NCBI GenBank assembly: GCA_011523365.1
Contig: WTGY01000032.1
Span: 1 to 37,262, forward strand
DNA: 37,262 nucleotides
Direction: 5' to 3'
Source of the DNA: Caldilineaceae bacterium
GTDB taxonomy: Bacteria > Chloroflexota > Anaerolineae > Caldilineales > Caldilineaceae
The notes under the pieces were generated by a model. That model searched no databases and was not told the origin of the DNA. It saw only the letters and a program-made list of their open reading frames with translations. The position numbers and the translations under genes were made by a program. Shown here piece after piece: positions 1-8,602 of this stretch (position 1 is its first letter; every line of letters starts with the position of its first letter).

Positions 1-180
1 GGCGGAGCCCCCGCACAAGGGAGGGCCGACTAGGCCCGACCGCCCAGAACTGCAGCAGTCAGTAGTCAGTAGTTAGTAGTCAGAGACGGCGCTTAGCCTG
101 GCGGAAACTGGAATGGAATTGACCATGGCTTGGGAGCCTCCGGAGGTATTGGAGATTTCGCCACCGTTTTGGGATGCACT
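1..180 (+). repeat. Dispersed composite intergenic repeat, copy A (left end cut by window)
   Basis: Bases 1-91 match 13119-13209 with only two mismatches seen by eye. The block holds the right arm of a G/C hairpin (GCCCCCGC), a GGGCC...GGCCC mini-hairpin and 7-bp tandem units of the type AGTAGTC/AGTAGTT. A TTGGGATGCAC motif follows at 169, 88 bases after the CAGAGACGGCG end block at 81. The same order and spacing recur in copies B and C. No transposase is linked to it. Bases 181-387 hold no recognisable feature apart from the ribosome site of the next gene. Confidence 0.75.
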
Positions 181-387
181 CCATTGGGGGTGAAATCTTG
201 CCGGTGGTCGTGCGGCAAGGTATGATGGTGTGGCCGGACGTAAGCCGTCTTTGTCCCCCAAGTGTGCCGGCACAGTGGGCCCATCGTAGGGCGCAGGACC
301 GCTATCCTCAATGGCGGACGCGCCTTTTGTCCGGCCCGTAGTGGGTTGTAGCAATCTTCCACATTCAAGAATGTCAGGAGTCAGAGG

Positions 388-1416
388 ATGACGGAAAGTC
401 GCTCCGGCGGGGGGACGCCCCGCGTTCGCATGGCATTTGTCGGTTGCGGCGGGATGGCGCGCAGCCATACGCGCCGGATTCTAAAGCAGCAGGATACGAC
501 CGAGGTAAAGATAGTATGCGAGCCATCGGGCCAGTCGTATGAGGCGTTTTGTGCGCTCTTCGACGAGGCGGGCGAGACGCCGCCTCCGAATGAGCCGGAC
601 CTGGAAAAGATGCTGGCGTGCGACGAATTGGACGCTGTTTTCATCATTACGCCGCACGTACTGCATTTTTCCCAGGCAAAGGCGTGTCTGGAGGCTGGGC
701 TGGACGTGTTGTTGGAGAAGCCTATGGTGATGAACGCGCAGGAGGCGGTGGAGTTGATTGAGGTCCGGGATCGAAGCAAGCGCCTGCTTTCCGTGGCTTT
801 CAACGGCAGCATGTCGCCGCAGGTACGTACGGGAACGAAGATTCTGCGGTCGGGGAAGTTGGGAAGAATTCTGACCATCAGCGGCGTAGCGTGGCAGAAC
901 TGGATGTCCTTCACGACGGGCCTGTGGCGCCAAGATCCCGAGGTTGCCGGAGGAGGCTTCTTGTTTGACACCGGTGCGCACATGCTCAATACTATTTCGG
1001 ATCTGGCTGGGGAGGACTTTGTCGAGGTTGCGGCCTGGATGGAAAACGAAGGGGCGCCTGTGGACATTCTTTCGGTGGTAATTGCGCGGCTGAAGTCGGG
1101 TGCACTGGTGTCCATGAACGCAGCAGGAAACACGAATTCCGGGATAGGCTCGGACGTACGCGTGATGTGTGAGAAGGGGATGCTGCAGACAGGGATCTGG
1201 GGGGAGCGACTTTTGGTCCAGGAGATGGAGGACGAGGAGTTGATGCCGGTTGATCTGCCTGAATCGCTGGGTACGTGGCAGCAGTTTCTGCGAGTACGGG
1301 CCGGCGAGATTGAGAACCCCTGCCCGCCGGAGATCGGTCTGCGCATGGCGCGCTTGTGGGATGCGATTAAGGAGTCGGCCGGCCAGGGGGGAATGCCAGT
1401 GAAGGTCGGCAGTTAG
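388..1416 (+). CDS. Gfo/Idh/MocA family NAD(P)-dependent oxidoreductase
   Basis: This is a 342-residue Gfo/Idh/MocA dehydrogenase, probably oxidising or reducing a sugar or cyclitol hydroxyl with NAD(P) in the cytoplasm. The N-terminal Rossmann fold shows the glycine-rich [10 protein letters not shown] loop near residue 17. The family LLEKP lysine motif lies near residue 111, and an FDTGAH segment in the C-terminal domain carries the likely catalytic histidine. Length is typical of the family. AGGAG at 376-380 lies seven bases before the ATG and fixes the start. A ThuA-like gene follows about 100 bases downstream; known ThuA/ThuB pairs combine exactly these two families, so a role in keto-sugar or disaccharide metabolism is inferred. 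The substrate cannot be read from sequence. Confidence 0.93.
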   Translation: MTESRSGGGTPRVRMAFVGCGGMARSHTRRILKQQDTTEVKIVCEPSGQSYEAFCALFDEAGETPPPNEPDLEKMLACDELDAVFIITPHVLHFSQAKACLEAGLDVLLEKPMVMNAQEAVELIEVRDRSKRLLSVAFNGSMSPQVRTGTKILRSGKLGRILTISGVAWQNWMSFTTGLWRQDPEVAGGGFLFDTGAHMLNTISDLAGEDFVEVAAWMENEGAPVDILSVVIARLKSGALVSMNAAGNTNSGIGSDVRVMCEKGMLQTGIWGERLLVQEMEDEELMPVDLPESLGTWQQFLRVRAGEIENPCPPEIGLRMARLWDAIKESAGQGGMPVKVGS

Positions 1417-1522
1417 GTAGTCGCAAAGGGTGGAGAGTCGTAAAAAGTGGGCATAGGGACCGCGCCATGAATGCGTGTGATCCGACGCCGTTATAAAGTA
1501 CCCAGAACATGGAGGAGACAGG

Positions 1523-2311
1523 ATGGGAGACATTCGCGTAACGGTCTGGAACGAGTATCAGCACGAGAAGATAAACGAGTTCATCGGCGGAATCTACCCG
1601 GATGGAATCCACGGTGCGATTGCGGAAGGGCTGCGTTTGCATGGATTCAGCTCAGTACGCACGGCTACGCTGGATGAGCCGGAGCACGGCCTGACAGATG
1701 AAGTTCTGGCGGAGACGGACGTTTTGACCTGGTGGGGTCACAGGGCTCATGCGCTGGTTGACGATGAAATCGTGGAGCGGGTCAAGAGGCGGGTCCTGGA
1801 GGGGATGGGGTTGGTGGTCCTGCACTCAGGCCATTTCTCGAAGATATTTCGAAGCTTGATGGGCACGACGTGCAGTTTACGCTGGCGTGAGGCGGACGAG
1901 AAGGAGCGCATCTGGGTAGTCAAGCCGTCCCACCCGATTGCGCAAGGGTTGCCGCCCTATTTTGAGATTGAGGAGTGCGAGATGTACGGGGAGCTGTTCG
2001 ATATTCCGCCGCCGGACGACCTGGTGTTCGTCAGCTGGTTTGAGGGAGGCAATGTATTCCGCAGCGGAGCATGCTTCCACCGGGGCAATGGGAAGATCTT
2101 CTATTTCCGTCCGGGACACGAGACGTACCCGATATTTCACATGGATATTGTCCGCCAGGTCATTGCAAACGGGGTGCGATGGGCGGCGCCGGCCGGTGGC
2201 CCGAAGTTTCCTTATTATGAGGAGGGCAAGCCAGGTCTGACTGCTATAAACGAGAAGGATCCGTTGGAGACTATCGCGGAGAAGGGTTCGGTGCGGGACC
2301 GGGTAGGCTAG
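1523..2311 (+). CDS. ThuA-like trehalose-utilization family protein
   Basis: This 262-residue protein matches the ThuA family (class I glutamine-amidotransferase-like fold). It opens with [11 protein letters not shown], the characteristic start of ThuA proteins. It continues with the TWWGHRAH and [12 protein letters not shown] segments and a C-terminal [11 protein letters not shown] block. In known systems ThuA works with a Gfo/Idh dehydrogenase (ThuB) in uptake and 3-keto conversion of trehalose, maltitol and related disaccharides. The neighbour just upstream is such a dehydrogenase. GGAGGAG at 1511-1517, five bases before the ATG, supports the start. The exact reaction is unproven for most family members, and no transporter sits beside the pair here. 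Confidence 0.9.
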   Translation: MGDIRVTVWNEYQHEKINEFIGGIYPDGIHGAIAEGLRLHGFSSVRTATLDEPEHGLTDEVLAETDVLTWWGHRAHALVDDEIVERVKRRVLEGMGLVVLHSGHFSKIFRSLMGTTCSLRWREADEKERIWVVKPSHPIAQGLPPYFEIEECEMYGELFDIPPPDDLVFVSWFEGGNVFRSGACFHRGNGKIFYFRPGHETYPIFHMDIVRQVIANGVRWAAPAGGPKFPYYEEGKPGLTAINEKDPLETIAEKGSVRDRVG

Positions 2312-2431
2312 GGCTTGCGCACAAGGCTATCGCGTTTTGGCCCAATTTGGGTGTGATATCGTTTTGCCTTTGTACGGGGCGTGCCGCCGGGTCCTGAGAA
2401 GGGGCCAATAGCCGGGCTATGGAGGAACAGA

Positions 2432-2683
2432 ATGCCGACGGATGAAAAATTGCTAAGGCGTATAACCGCACGTCCGGACGTATTCGGGGGAAAGCCTATC
2501 GTTCGAGACATGAGAATATCGGTGGAGCTCGTACTAAGCCTTTTGGCGCAAGGGATCAGTCCAGAGGCAATACTAGATGACTACCCAGATCTCGAATTCG
2601 ACGACATTCGCGCCTGTACTGCCTACGCGCACGCGGTTATTGCCGGCGACACGCTGGCCGCTGTGACTGTGAAATCGCTGTGA
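2432..2683 (+). CDS. DUF433 family protein, probable antitoxin
   Basis: This is an 83-residue DUF433 (VapB-like) protein. The core GGKPIVRDMRISVELVL followed by LAQGISPEAILDDYPDL is the family hallmark, a compact helix-turn-helix-like fold. An upstream in-frame start at 2381 exists, but GGAGG at 2421-2425 sits six bases before the ATG at 2432, so the shorter form is preferred. Its TGA stop overlaps the GTG start of the next gene in a GTGA tetranucleotide, implying translational coupling. DUF433 followed by DUF5615 is a recurrent arrangement predicted to be a toxin-antitoxin pair. That role is inferred from context and not shown by the sequence alone. Confidence 0.88.
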   Translation: MPTDEKLLRRITARPDVFGGKPIVRDMRISVELVLSLLAQGISPEAILDDYPDLEFDDIRACTAYAHAVIAGDTLAAVTVKSL

Positions 2684-3036
2684 GGTTTCTCGTCGACCGA
2701 TGTGCTGGTCGCCGTTTGGCGGAATGGCTCAGAAAGGAGGGGCACGACACTCTCGAAGCAAGACAGCTGGGGCCAGATCCTGGAGACCGAGCATTGTTGG
2801 TGCGTGCAGAGGTGGAGAACCGAATTCTGATCACGATTGATACTGATTTTGGCGAACTCATATACCTGGATAGGGTTTCCCATTCGGGTCTCGTTCGGCT
2901 TCCAGACGTTTCGGCTGAACAGCGCATAGAATTGCTGGGCCAGGTGATCGAACACCATTGGCAGGCATTGGAAGCGCGAGCAGTGGTAACGGTTCGAGGA
3001 GACAGAATAAGAGTATCTTCGCCACCGAGGGGCTAG
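2680..3036 (+). CDS. DUF5615 PIN-like protein, probable toxin
   Basis: This 118-residue protein matches DUF5615, a PIN-like nuclease fold found next to DUF433 genes. It starts FLVDRCAG, with the first acidic residue at position 6. The central ILITIDTDFGEL block is the family's second acidic cluster, expected to bind metal. A predicted RNase role follows from the PIN-like fold. The GTG start overlaps the stop of the DUF433 gene by four bases (GTGA), so the two are translated together. The usual acidic-asparagine pair after the first Asp is replaced here by Arg-Cys, so activity is uncertain. Confidence 0.87.
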   Translation: MRFLVDRCAGRRLAEWLRKEGHDTLEARQLGPDPGDRALLVRAEVENRILITIDTDFGELIYLDRVSHSGLVRLPDVSAEQRIELLGQVIEHHWQALEARAVVTVRGDRIRVSSPPRG

Positions 3037-3348
3037 ACCAGTCCCTTAAGTGTCCGGCAAACAGAGGGCAGATCTAGTCTTGGCGACCTAGTAAAGAGTG
3101 CTGAACTGTCGCGATGTTTGTAGGCGTGGGCAAGTTGAACGCGTAACTGGCCAGATTAGGTTGCCTCAGATGAGTCACTCGACCGATTGCAGTGAGCATC
3201 GCCGCCATGTCCCAAAGGCCGCTGGCGGCGATACTTTCTTGGAGTCAGGCAGTTGAGTTCCGGCGCGTAATAAGGGGCTTCGTCGAAAGCGACAAGACTC
3301 ACTAATCGGCTGTCTACCGCAGAGCCGATGTCACCTCGTTTTTTGAGG
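3037..3348. other. Gene-free interval with one weak hairpin
   Basis: No reading frame with family character is seen. The only structure is a perfect 7-bp inverted repeat, ATCGGCT at 3305-3311 and AGCCGAT at 3323-3329. It is followed nine bases later on the plus strand by a run of six T (3339-3344). It could be a weak terminator for either direction, but the spacing to the T run is poor. Confidence 0.4.
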
Positions 3349-3421
3349 CACCCCCTGTAGGAGTCGAACCTACGACCGACGGATTAGAAGTCCGTTGCTC
3401 TATCCTCTGAGCTAAGGGGGC
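3349..3421 (-). tRNA. tRNA-Arg (anticodon UCU)
   Basis: Read on the minus strand this folds as a complete 73-nt cloverleaf. The acceptor is GCCCCCU paired with AGGGGGU (G1-U72 wobble). The D stem is GCUC/GAGC. The anticodon stem ACGGA/UCCGU encloses the loop CUUCUAA, giving anticodon UCU. The T stem GUAGG/CCUAC encloses UUCGACU. The discriminator base is G. The CCA end is not encoded: the bases that follow read CCT. It decodes AGA and AGG. Confidence 0.97.
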
Positions 3422-3448
3422 GTATGGAAACTCGACCGACGCCGGCCT

Positions 3449-3472
3449 ATTTTACAGGATTTTGCGGCGGCA
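3449..3472 (-). promoter_or_regulatory. Possible promoter of the tRNA-Arg gene
   Basis: On the minus strand a TAAAAT -10-like hexamer (3449-3454) lies 27 bases upstream of the tRNA 5' end. A TTTCCT hexamer stands 18 bases further upstream as a poor -35 candidate. The A/T-rich stretch stands out against G+C-rich flanks. It is a motif match only. Confidence 0.3.
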
Positions 3473-3531
3473 AGGAAATTCCTGCCGGAATTCAAGCTGA
3501 GCGTGATGACGCGGGCGTCCCAGACAAGGGG

Positions 3532-4581
3532 TTATAGTCCTGCGCAGGATTCAGGCAGGCCGTTATCGGATTCCTGGGCCTGTTGGCTGCTTTCGGCGCC
3601 CTCCTCGTTTGCTTCAGCTGTCTCGTCACCGCCTAAGAGCGGCATGTTTGCGGGTCGTTGGAGCAGGTTTCCCATGCGTACGCGGGCAATCACAGCTAAC
3701 TGAGGGTTGCTGTCCGCAGCCAGTTGGAAAGTCTCCTCGAAGAGGTCAACGGCGCAGACCGTGTCGCCCATAACCTCGGCGACACTTGCCAAGAGAAAGT
3801 AGCCCTGGGGATCGGAATCGTCGAGCCCAATCGCTTCGAAACCGGCGGTACGGGCATCCTCCACATCGCCAACTGAGAGCTGAACAGAGCCAAGCGACCA
3901 CCAGTAGGCCACGAGTTGTCCTGGAGGCACGAGGGATTTTGCTTCTTCGAGGGCCTCTGCGGCGCGTTGATCCTGCCCCAATTTGCCACGAATGACGCCT
4001 TCCCAGATCAGGAGTTCTGCGTCCGGCTGGGTGAGTTGAGCCGAGGCCTCCTCGATAACGGCCAGGGCCTCTTCCCATCGGCCCTCAAAGGCCAGTTGCT
4101 GCAGGGTTGAGATCGCTTCCGAGGCAACTACGGTATTTGGATCGGGAGGGAATACGAAAGTCAGAAGGACCCAGACAATCACCAGCACAGCGGCGATGGA
4201 TCCAAGGGAGATGCCCAATCTGCGAATCAGACGGCGACGGGCGGCGGCCACCACTGCGTCCAGGTGCCACCAGAATCCTTCTGCCGGCTGGTTTGCCTGA
4301 CGCAGTTGCTCCGAACCGCCGGCCAGATCGATAACGCGGACGATCCGTCTTGCCTCTCGCCGCACCTTGCTGTGCAGGCTTCCCCAGCGAGTGTATTCGG
4401 GCCGCAGGTCAAGGCCGCCCGACTCCAGCTCGGCGAATCGCTGTTCGATGCGGTCCAACAATTGCAGAAACTGTTCAACGCTGTTGCGCCGAAGCTGAAC
4501 GATCATCCGCTCAGCTTCGCCAAGGTCTTCGCGCAGACTTACGGCAAGACTCTGGCGCTCTTCCCGAACCGAGTAGGCCAC
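3532..4581 (-). CDS. Membrane-anchored TPR-repeat protein
   Basis: This 349-residue protein has no enzyme motif. Residues 1-100 form a charged, probably coiled-coil cytoplasmic region. A single hydrophobic span (about 122-145, ending before PPDPN) should cross the membrane. The rest, about 155-310, reads as helical tetratricopeptide-like repeats, for example EGRWEEALAVIEEASAQL and GQDQRAAEALEEAKSLV. The C-terminal 35 residues are acidic and low complexity. It begins at a GTG whose first base is the last base of the upstream gene's TAG stop (TAGTG), and a GGAGG lies about ten bases before the start, so it is coupled to the metallo-beta-lactamase gene. A scaffolding role for a membrane complex is plausible but inferred. 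The orientation of the repeats is not certain. Confidence 0.8.
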   Translation of the reverse strand: MAYSVREERQSLAVSLREDLGEAERMIVQLRRNSVEQFLQLLDRIEQRFAELESGGLDLRPEYTRWGSLHSKVRREARRIVRVIDLAGGSEQLRQANQPAEGFWWHLDAVVAAARRRLIRRLGISLGSIAAVLVIVWVLLTFVFPPDPNTVVASEAISTLQQLAFEGRWEEALAVIEEASAQLTQPDAELLIWEGVIRGKLGQDQRAAEALEEAKSLVPPGQLVAYWWSLGSVQLSVGDVEDARTAGFEAIGLDDSDPQGYFLLASVAEVMGDTVCAVDLFEETFQLAADSNPQLAVIARVRMGNLLQRPANMPLLGGDETAEANEEGAESSQQAQESDNGLPESCAGL

Positions 4582-5606
4582 TACTGACTGGCCTCCACCG
4601 CGACAGGCGACGGGATCAGATTGGCTTCGGCCTGGGGCTCGTGCGGGGCGTGTTCTCCGTTTTGCGGCAACGGCAGCACCCCGTTACCGGACTCCGCTCC
4701 GGCCAGTTCCTCTTCGCGCTGGATTTCACGGTAGACGCGATTGATGCCGGATTTTATCTGGCTCTCGATTTTGGCTTTGCGTTCTAGCGGAACTGGGAAC
4801 AGCTCCAGCATTTCGCCGACCAGTCCACTCTTGGCTTCATTCTTGGTCTTGCCGGCACGGTAGTAGTCGCGGACACGTTCGCGTTTGAACTTAATGTATT
4901 TTTCTACTCGGTAGGTGTCGTCGGGCTGGCATACGGGGCCGTGACCGGGCACCAGTCTTTCGGCTCCGAGGCTTCGAATTCGGCGCAGTGCTTCGATCCA
5001 CTCGAGGGAGTCTGCCTGAGCCATATAGGGGTGCTGGTCCACCCAGAGGATGTCGCCGACGAAGGCGATCTTTTCTTCCGGAAGCCAGGCGATGCTGGTG
5101 GCCGGTGTATGGCCGCCGAGGTAGATCAGCTGAATTTCACGTCCTCCGTATTTGAGTCGAGCGCTGTCGGTGAAGGTAACGTTGGGAAGGATAATCTCGA
5201 TGTCGGTCAGCTGTTCCTGGATTTCCGGCTCGCGCTTGAAGCTGTTGTAGACGCGCTCTTTGAAGTTTTCGGTGTATCCCGACATTTCTTTATAGGCGCG
5301 TTCGTGGGCAATCACGGTCGCAGGCAGAAAATACTGGTTGCCCAAGGCATGGCCGCGATGGTGATCGGTGTTGAAGACATAAAGGATAGGGAGGCCGGGG
5401 GCCTCGGCTTCAATCTGTTCGCGCCAGTCTTTGGCCTGTTTGGGGATCAGGGGCGTGTCGATGAGGATCAGGCCTTCGTCGGTGACGACGAATCCCGGCG
5501 TGCAGCCTCTATAGACAGTATTAATAAAGAGACCTGGCGCGATCTCCTGCCTTTCGCCCAAGCCGGTCACCCCTATTTTGAATGAAGTTCTTCGTCTGGC
5601 TGCCAT
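4581..5606 (-). CDS. Metallo-beta-lactamase-fold hydrolase with a variant metal motif
   Basis: This roughly 341-residue protein has the MBL fold: a VVTDEGLILIDTP strand-loop, the active-site loop, GGHTPATS, AFVGDILW and LVPGHGPV. These last three supply the later His, Asp and His metal ligands. The first motif reads NTDHHRGHALGN where the usual form is NTHxHxDH, so the first His and the internal Asp are replaced by Asp and Gly. One of the two metal sites may be altered. The long charged C-terminal tail (about 90 residues) is outside the fold. An in-frame ATG at 5663 lacks a ribosome site, whereas the ATG at 5606 has GAGAGG eight bases before it and is preferred. It is coupled to the membrane TPR gene. 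The substrate is unknown. Confidence 0.88.
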   Translation of the reverse strand: MAARRRTSFKIGVTGLGERQEIAPGLFINTVYRGCTPGFVVTDEGLILIDTPLIPKQAKDWREQIEAEAPGLPILYVFNTDHHRGHALGNQYFLPATVIAHERAYKEMSGYTENFKERVYNSFKREPEIQEQLTDIEIILPNVTFTDSARLKYGGREIQLIYLGGHTPATSIAWLPEEKIAFVGDILWVDQHPYMAQADSLEWIEALRRIRSLGAERLVPGHGPVCQPDDTYRVEKYIKFKRERVRDYYRAGKTKNEAKSGLVGEMLELFPVPLERKAKIESQIKSGINRVYREIQREEELAGAESGNGVLPLPQNGEHAPHEPQAEANLIPSPVAVEASQ

Positions 5607-5922
5607 GATCGAGACCTCTCGTCCAAGTGACTTGATTCGCCGGTAAGAGCGCTGCGCCGACATTCAGTTTCGAAGCCGACTAGCCAATCACGATCCTAAT
5701 ACTGATCCGCTAGTCTACATTTTTTTGGCCTGATCTGTCAAAGAGTGCAGGGTAAATCACTGTTACTGACAGGAGATGCTTGTCCGGGATTCATGCGGGA
5801 GGCCGGTTTTGGGGGCCATGGGAGATAGTGGAGGGACCGAATTGGCGATTTCGATTCTCCAGTTGCTAAGGGAGATGGTCAGGGCGATTGTCAGGTGGAG
5901 ATGGCAGTCATTTGGGGTGACC

Positions 5923-6034
5923 GGGCAGGCACAAGGCCTGCCCCTACGGGACTGTTTTGGGCGATTAAGATTGCGGTTTGGGTGGGGGACTGGGCAGGCA
6001 CAAGGCCTGCCCCTACGGGGCTGTTTTGGGCGAT
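5923..6034 (+). repeat. Pair of 43-bp direct repeats, each with a hairpin, 69-bp period
   Basis: Bases 5923-5965 and 5992-6034 are direct copies differing at one position by eye. Each contains the inverted repeat GGGCAGGC...GCCTGCCC with loop ACAAG, followed by CCTACGGG and CTGTTTTGGGCGAT. Similar G+C-rich hairpins are scattered intergenic elements in many bacterial genomes. The pair lies immediately before composite repeat copy C. Confidence 0.8.
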
Positions 6035-6060
6035 GGCAAAGGCGGTGCGGGCGCGAAATG

Positions 6061-6180
6061 CTGTGGTCAGTGGTTAGTTTTCAGAGGCGGCGCTGCCTCG
6101 GGCACAAAGTTGATCGCGGCATGTCGATGGTTGGACACTGCCAGAGATATGCCTGGGCTAACCCCATTTTGGGATGCACC
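6061..6180 (+). repeat. Dispersed composite intergenic repeat, copy C (degenerate)
   Basis: A diverged member of the family at 1-180 and 13113-13300. It has GTCAGTGGTTAG in place of the 7-bp tandem units, then CAGAGGCGGCG at 6082. CTGCCTC and GTTGATCGCGG are shared with copy B. TTGGGATGCAC is at 6169, 87 bases after the end block, against 88 and 90 in the other copies. The constant spacing supports common origin. Confidence 0.6.
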
Positions 6181-6298
6181 CAAGATGGAAAAGGCAGATG
6201 CGAGAATAGACTGCTACGTGCTATAATCCCTGGAAATCAGATGATGCCGCCGCGGGGCGGCTTGGGGAGGCAGTCTTGCCGCGAGAGGAGGGCGGCGC

Positions 6299-8578
6299 AT
6301 GGGAAATACAGTTCGTCTTGGCGTCCTCACCAGTGGAGGCGATGCGCAGGGCATGAATGCGGCTGTGCGTTCGGCTGTGCGTGCGGCGCTGGAGCGGAAG
6401 GCTGAAGTATTCGGGATTTTCGAAGGTTTTCAGGGCATGATCGAGGGCGGAGAACTGATTCGCCCTTTCACCTGGGAATCGGTTGGCGGCGTACTGCAAC
6501 AGGGCGGAACTCTACTTGGCACTGCCAGGAGTCCTGGATTTCTCGAAAGGGAGGGGCGCAAGGAGGCGGTGCACAATCTCCTTCTCCAGGGCATAAATCG
6601 ACTGGTTGTGATCGGGGGCGACGGCAGTTTGACCGGGGCGGAGGTCCTGCGGGGAGAGTGGTGCACGCTGCAGGAGGAGTTGGTGTCCGAAGGACGCCTG
6701 GATGCCTCGGTCAGAGAGGAGTACGGATTTCTTGCGGTCGCAGGGCTGGTGGGTTCGATTGACAATGATATGTTCGGAACGGACCTGTCGATAGGCACGG
6801 ACTCTGCGCTTCACCGCATCACGGAAGCGCTTGACGCCATCACGAGCACTGCGGCGAGTCACCAGCGTACATTTGTGGTCGAGGTGATGGGTCATCACTG
6901 CGGCCATCTGGCGTTGATGGGGGCGCTGGCTTCGGGCGCCGATTTTGCGTTGATTCCGGAGAGCCCGCCTAATCTGGATGCGTGGGAAGAGAGGATGTGC
7001 TCGATCTTACGCCAAGGTCGAGAGATGGGCCGGCGGGACAGCATTGTGGTGGTTGCGGAGGGTGCCCAGGACCGTAATGGCAACCCGATTTCCAGCCGCT
7101 ATGTTGAAGAGGTGCTGACCAAGTATCTGGGCGAAGAGGCGAGGGTGACGGTTCTTGGTCATGTGCAACGCGGGGGTTCTCCCAGCGCCTCGGACCGGGT
7201 CCTGGCGACGTTGCTGGGTGCGGCGGCGGCGGAGGCGGTTCTGGATGCCAAGCCGAGCGACGAAGCCGTTCTGATTGGCATTGAGAACAACAAGATCATT
7301 CACAGCTCGTTGACGGAGTGCGTGGAACAGACGCTCGAGGTCGGCAGATGCATCCACGAATGCAGGTTTGACGAGGCGATGGCGTACCGGGGCAAGGCCT
7401 ACAAGGACTCGTTCCGCATACTGCGGACGTTGATTCGCGCCAACCCGCGCCCGCCGCAGCCGAACAAGGGGCGACTGCGGGTTGCCGTCATGACTGGAGG
7501 GGCGCCGGCGCCGGGGATGAACGCGGCAACGCGTGCAGTCGTTCGCATGTTGGAGGACAACGGCCACATTCCTCTGGGCGTCAAGTGGGGCTTTCGGGGC
7601 CTGATTGACGACGATATCGAAGAGATGAATTGGATGACCGTCAACGGGTGGGCGCCAACCGGGGGATCGGAGCTGGGGAGCAGCCGGAAGACCCCGGAGG
7701 GCGCGGAGTTGTACGCTGCGGCGCAGGTTCTCGAGAAGCATCAGGTGGACGCGATCGTGATGATAGGCGGCTGGGCGGGATATCACGCCGCGCACAGGCT
7801 GTACGAAGAGCGACACAATTTCCCGGCATTTGACATCCCGATAATCTGCATTCCTGCCAGCATTAACAACAATCTGCCAGGCTCGGAATTGAGTATTGGC
7901 GCCGACACAGCTTTGAACAGTATTGTCGAAGTTGTGGACAAGATTAAGCAGTCTGCTGTGGCGTTTAACAGGTGTTTCATTGTCGAAGTGATGGGGCGAT
8001 ACTGCGGATACCTGGCGCTGATGAGCGCAATTGCCACGGGGGCGGAACGCGTTTATCTGCACGAGGAGGGGATTACGCTCAAGGACCTTGAACGTGATAT
8101 CAATCTCCTGAAGCAGGGGTTTCAGCAGGGCAAGCGTTTGGGGCTGATGATAAGGAACGAAGCTGCCAACTCCTTCTATACGACGTCCTTCATTTCCGCG
8201 CTTTTCGAAGAAGAGGGAGGCGACCTGTTTGAGGTGCGTCAGTCAATCCTGGGGCACTTGCAGCAGGGCGGGAACCCGTCCCCGTTCGACCGCATCCTGG
8301 CGGCGCGACTTGCCTGGGAGGCTGTGCAGAGAATTGAAGAGACGGCGAGCCGGCCGGAACCGAGGAGCTATTCGGACGTAGGGGCCGTTTGTCTGGGTAT
8401 ACAGGAAGGTATTGTTAATGCTACGCCGCTGTATCGGATTCCGCGGCTGATGGACGAAGTACATCAACGTCCGCTAGAGCAGTGGTGGATGGAGCTGCGG
8501 CCGCTGGCGCGCATGCTGGCACAGCCTGGACCCGGTTTTTTCGAACAGGCGGCTATGGGCCTAGCCGAACATCCTTGA
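6299..8578 (+). CDS. Tandem-fused (two-domain) 6-phosphofructokinase-type protein
   Basis: This 759-residue protein is two PfkA-type domains in one chain, about twice the normal bacterial length. The N-half (residues 6 to about 385) has GGDAQGMN at 13-20, GGDGS at 106-110, SIDND at 153-157 with the catalytic Asp155, and VEVMGHHCG. It should phosphorylate fructose-6-phosphate in glycolysis. The C-half (from about 396) keeps GGAPAPGMN and VEVMGRYCG. It has GGWAG at 490-494 in place of GGDGS and SINNN at 521-525 in place of the catalytic TIDND. Eukaryotic PFK-1 shows the same asymmetry, its C-half being an allosteric module. GAGGAGGG at 6285-6292 supports the ATG. ATP versus pyrophosphate use and allostery cannot be read by eye. 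Confidence 0.93.
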   Translation: MGNTVRLGVLTSGGDAQGMNAAVRSAVRAALERKAEVFGIFEGFQGMIEGGELIRPFTWESVGGVLQQGGTLLGTARSPGFLEREGRKEAVHNLLLQGINRLVVIGGDGSLTGAEVLRGEWCTLQEELVSEGRLDASVREEYGFLAVAGLVGSIDNDMFGTDLSIGTDSALHRITEALDAITSTAASHQRTFVVEVMGHHCGHLALMGALASGADFALIPESPPNLDAWEERMCSILRQGREMGRRDSIVVVAEGAQDRNGNPISSRYVEEVLTKYLGEEARVTVLGHVQRGGSPSASDRVLATLLGAAAAEAVLDAKPSDEAVLIGIENNKIIHSSLTECVEQTLEVGRCIHECRFDEAMAYRGKAYKDSFRILRTLIRANPRPPQPNKGRLRVAVMTGGAPAPGMNAATRAVVRMLEDNGHIPLGVKWGFRGLIDDDIEEMNWMTVNGWAPTGGSELGSSRKTPEGAELYAAAQVLEKHQVDAIVMIGGWAGYHAAHRLYEERHNFPAFDIPIICIPASINNNLPGSELSIGADTALNSIVEVVDKIKQSAVAFNRCFIVEVMGRYCGYLALMSAIATGAERVYLHEEGITLKDLERDINLLKQGFQQGKRLGLMIRNEAANSFYTTSFISALFEEEGGDLFEVRQSILGHLQQGGNPSPFDRILAARLAWEAVQRIEETASRPEPRSYSDVGAVCLGIQEGIVNATPLYRIPRLMDEVHQRPLEQWWMELRPLARMLAQPGPGFFEQAAMGLAEHP

Positions 8579-8602
8579 GAATGACAATTGGGGCATCACG
8601 CC

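Noticed and set aside
3305..3348. Hairpin and T run before the tRNA as an intrinsic terminator
   Set aside because: The T run is nine bases from the stem and the nearest plus-strand gene ends about 270 bases upstream.
3349..3421. tRNA-Arg as an integration site for a mobile element
   Set aside because: No integrase is nearby and no duplicated tRNA 3' end was seen in the window.
5776..6405. Long plus-strand frame over the 43-bp repeats
   Set aside because: It reads through direct repeats and hairpins and enters the phosphofructokinase in another frame, so it is a shadow.
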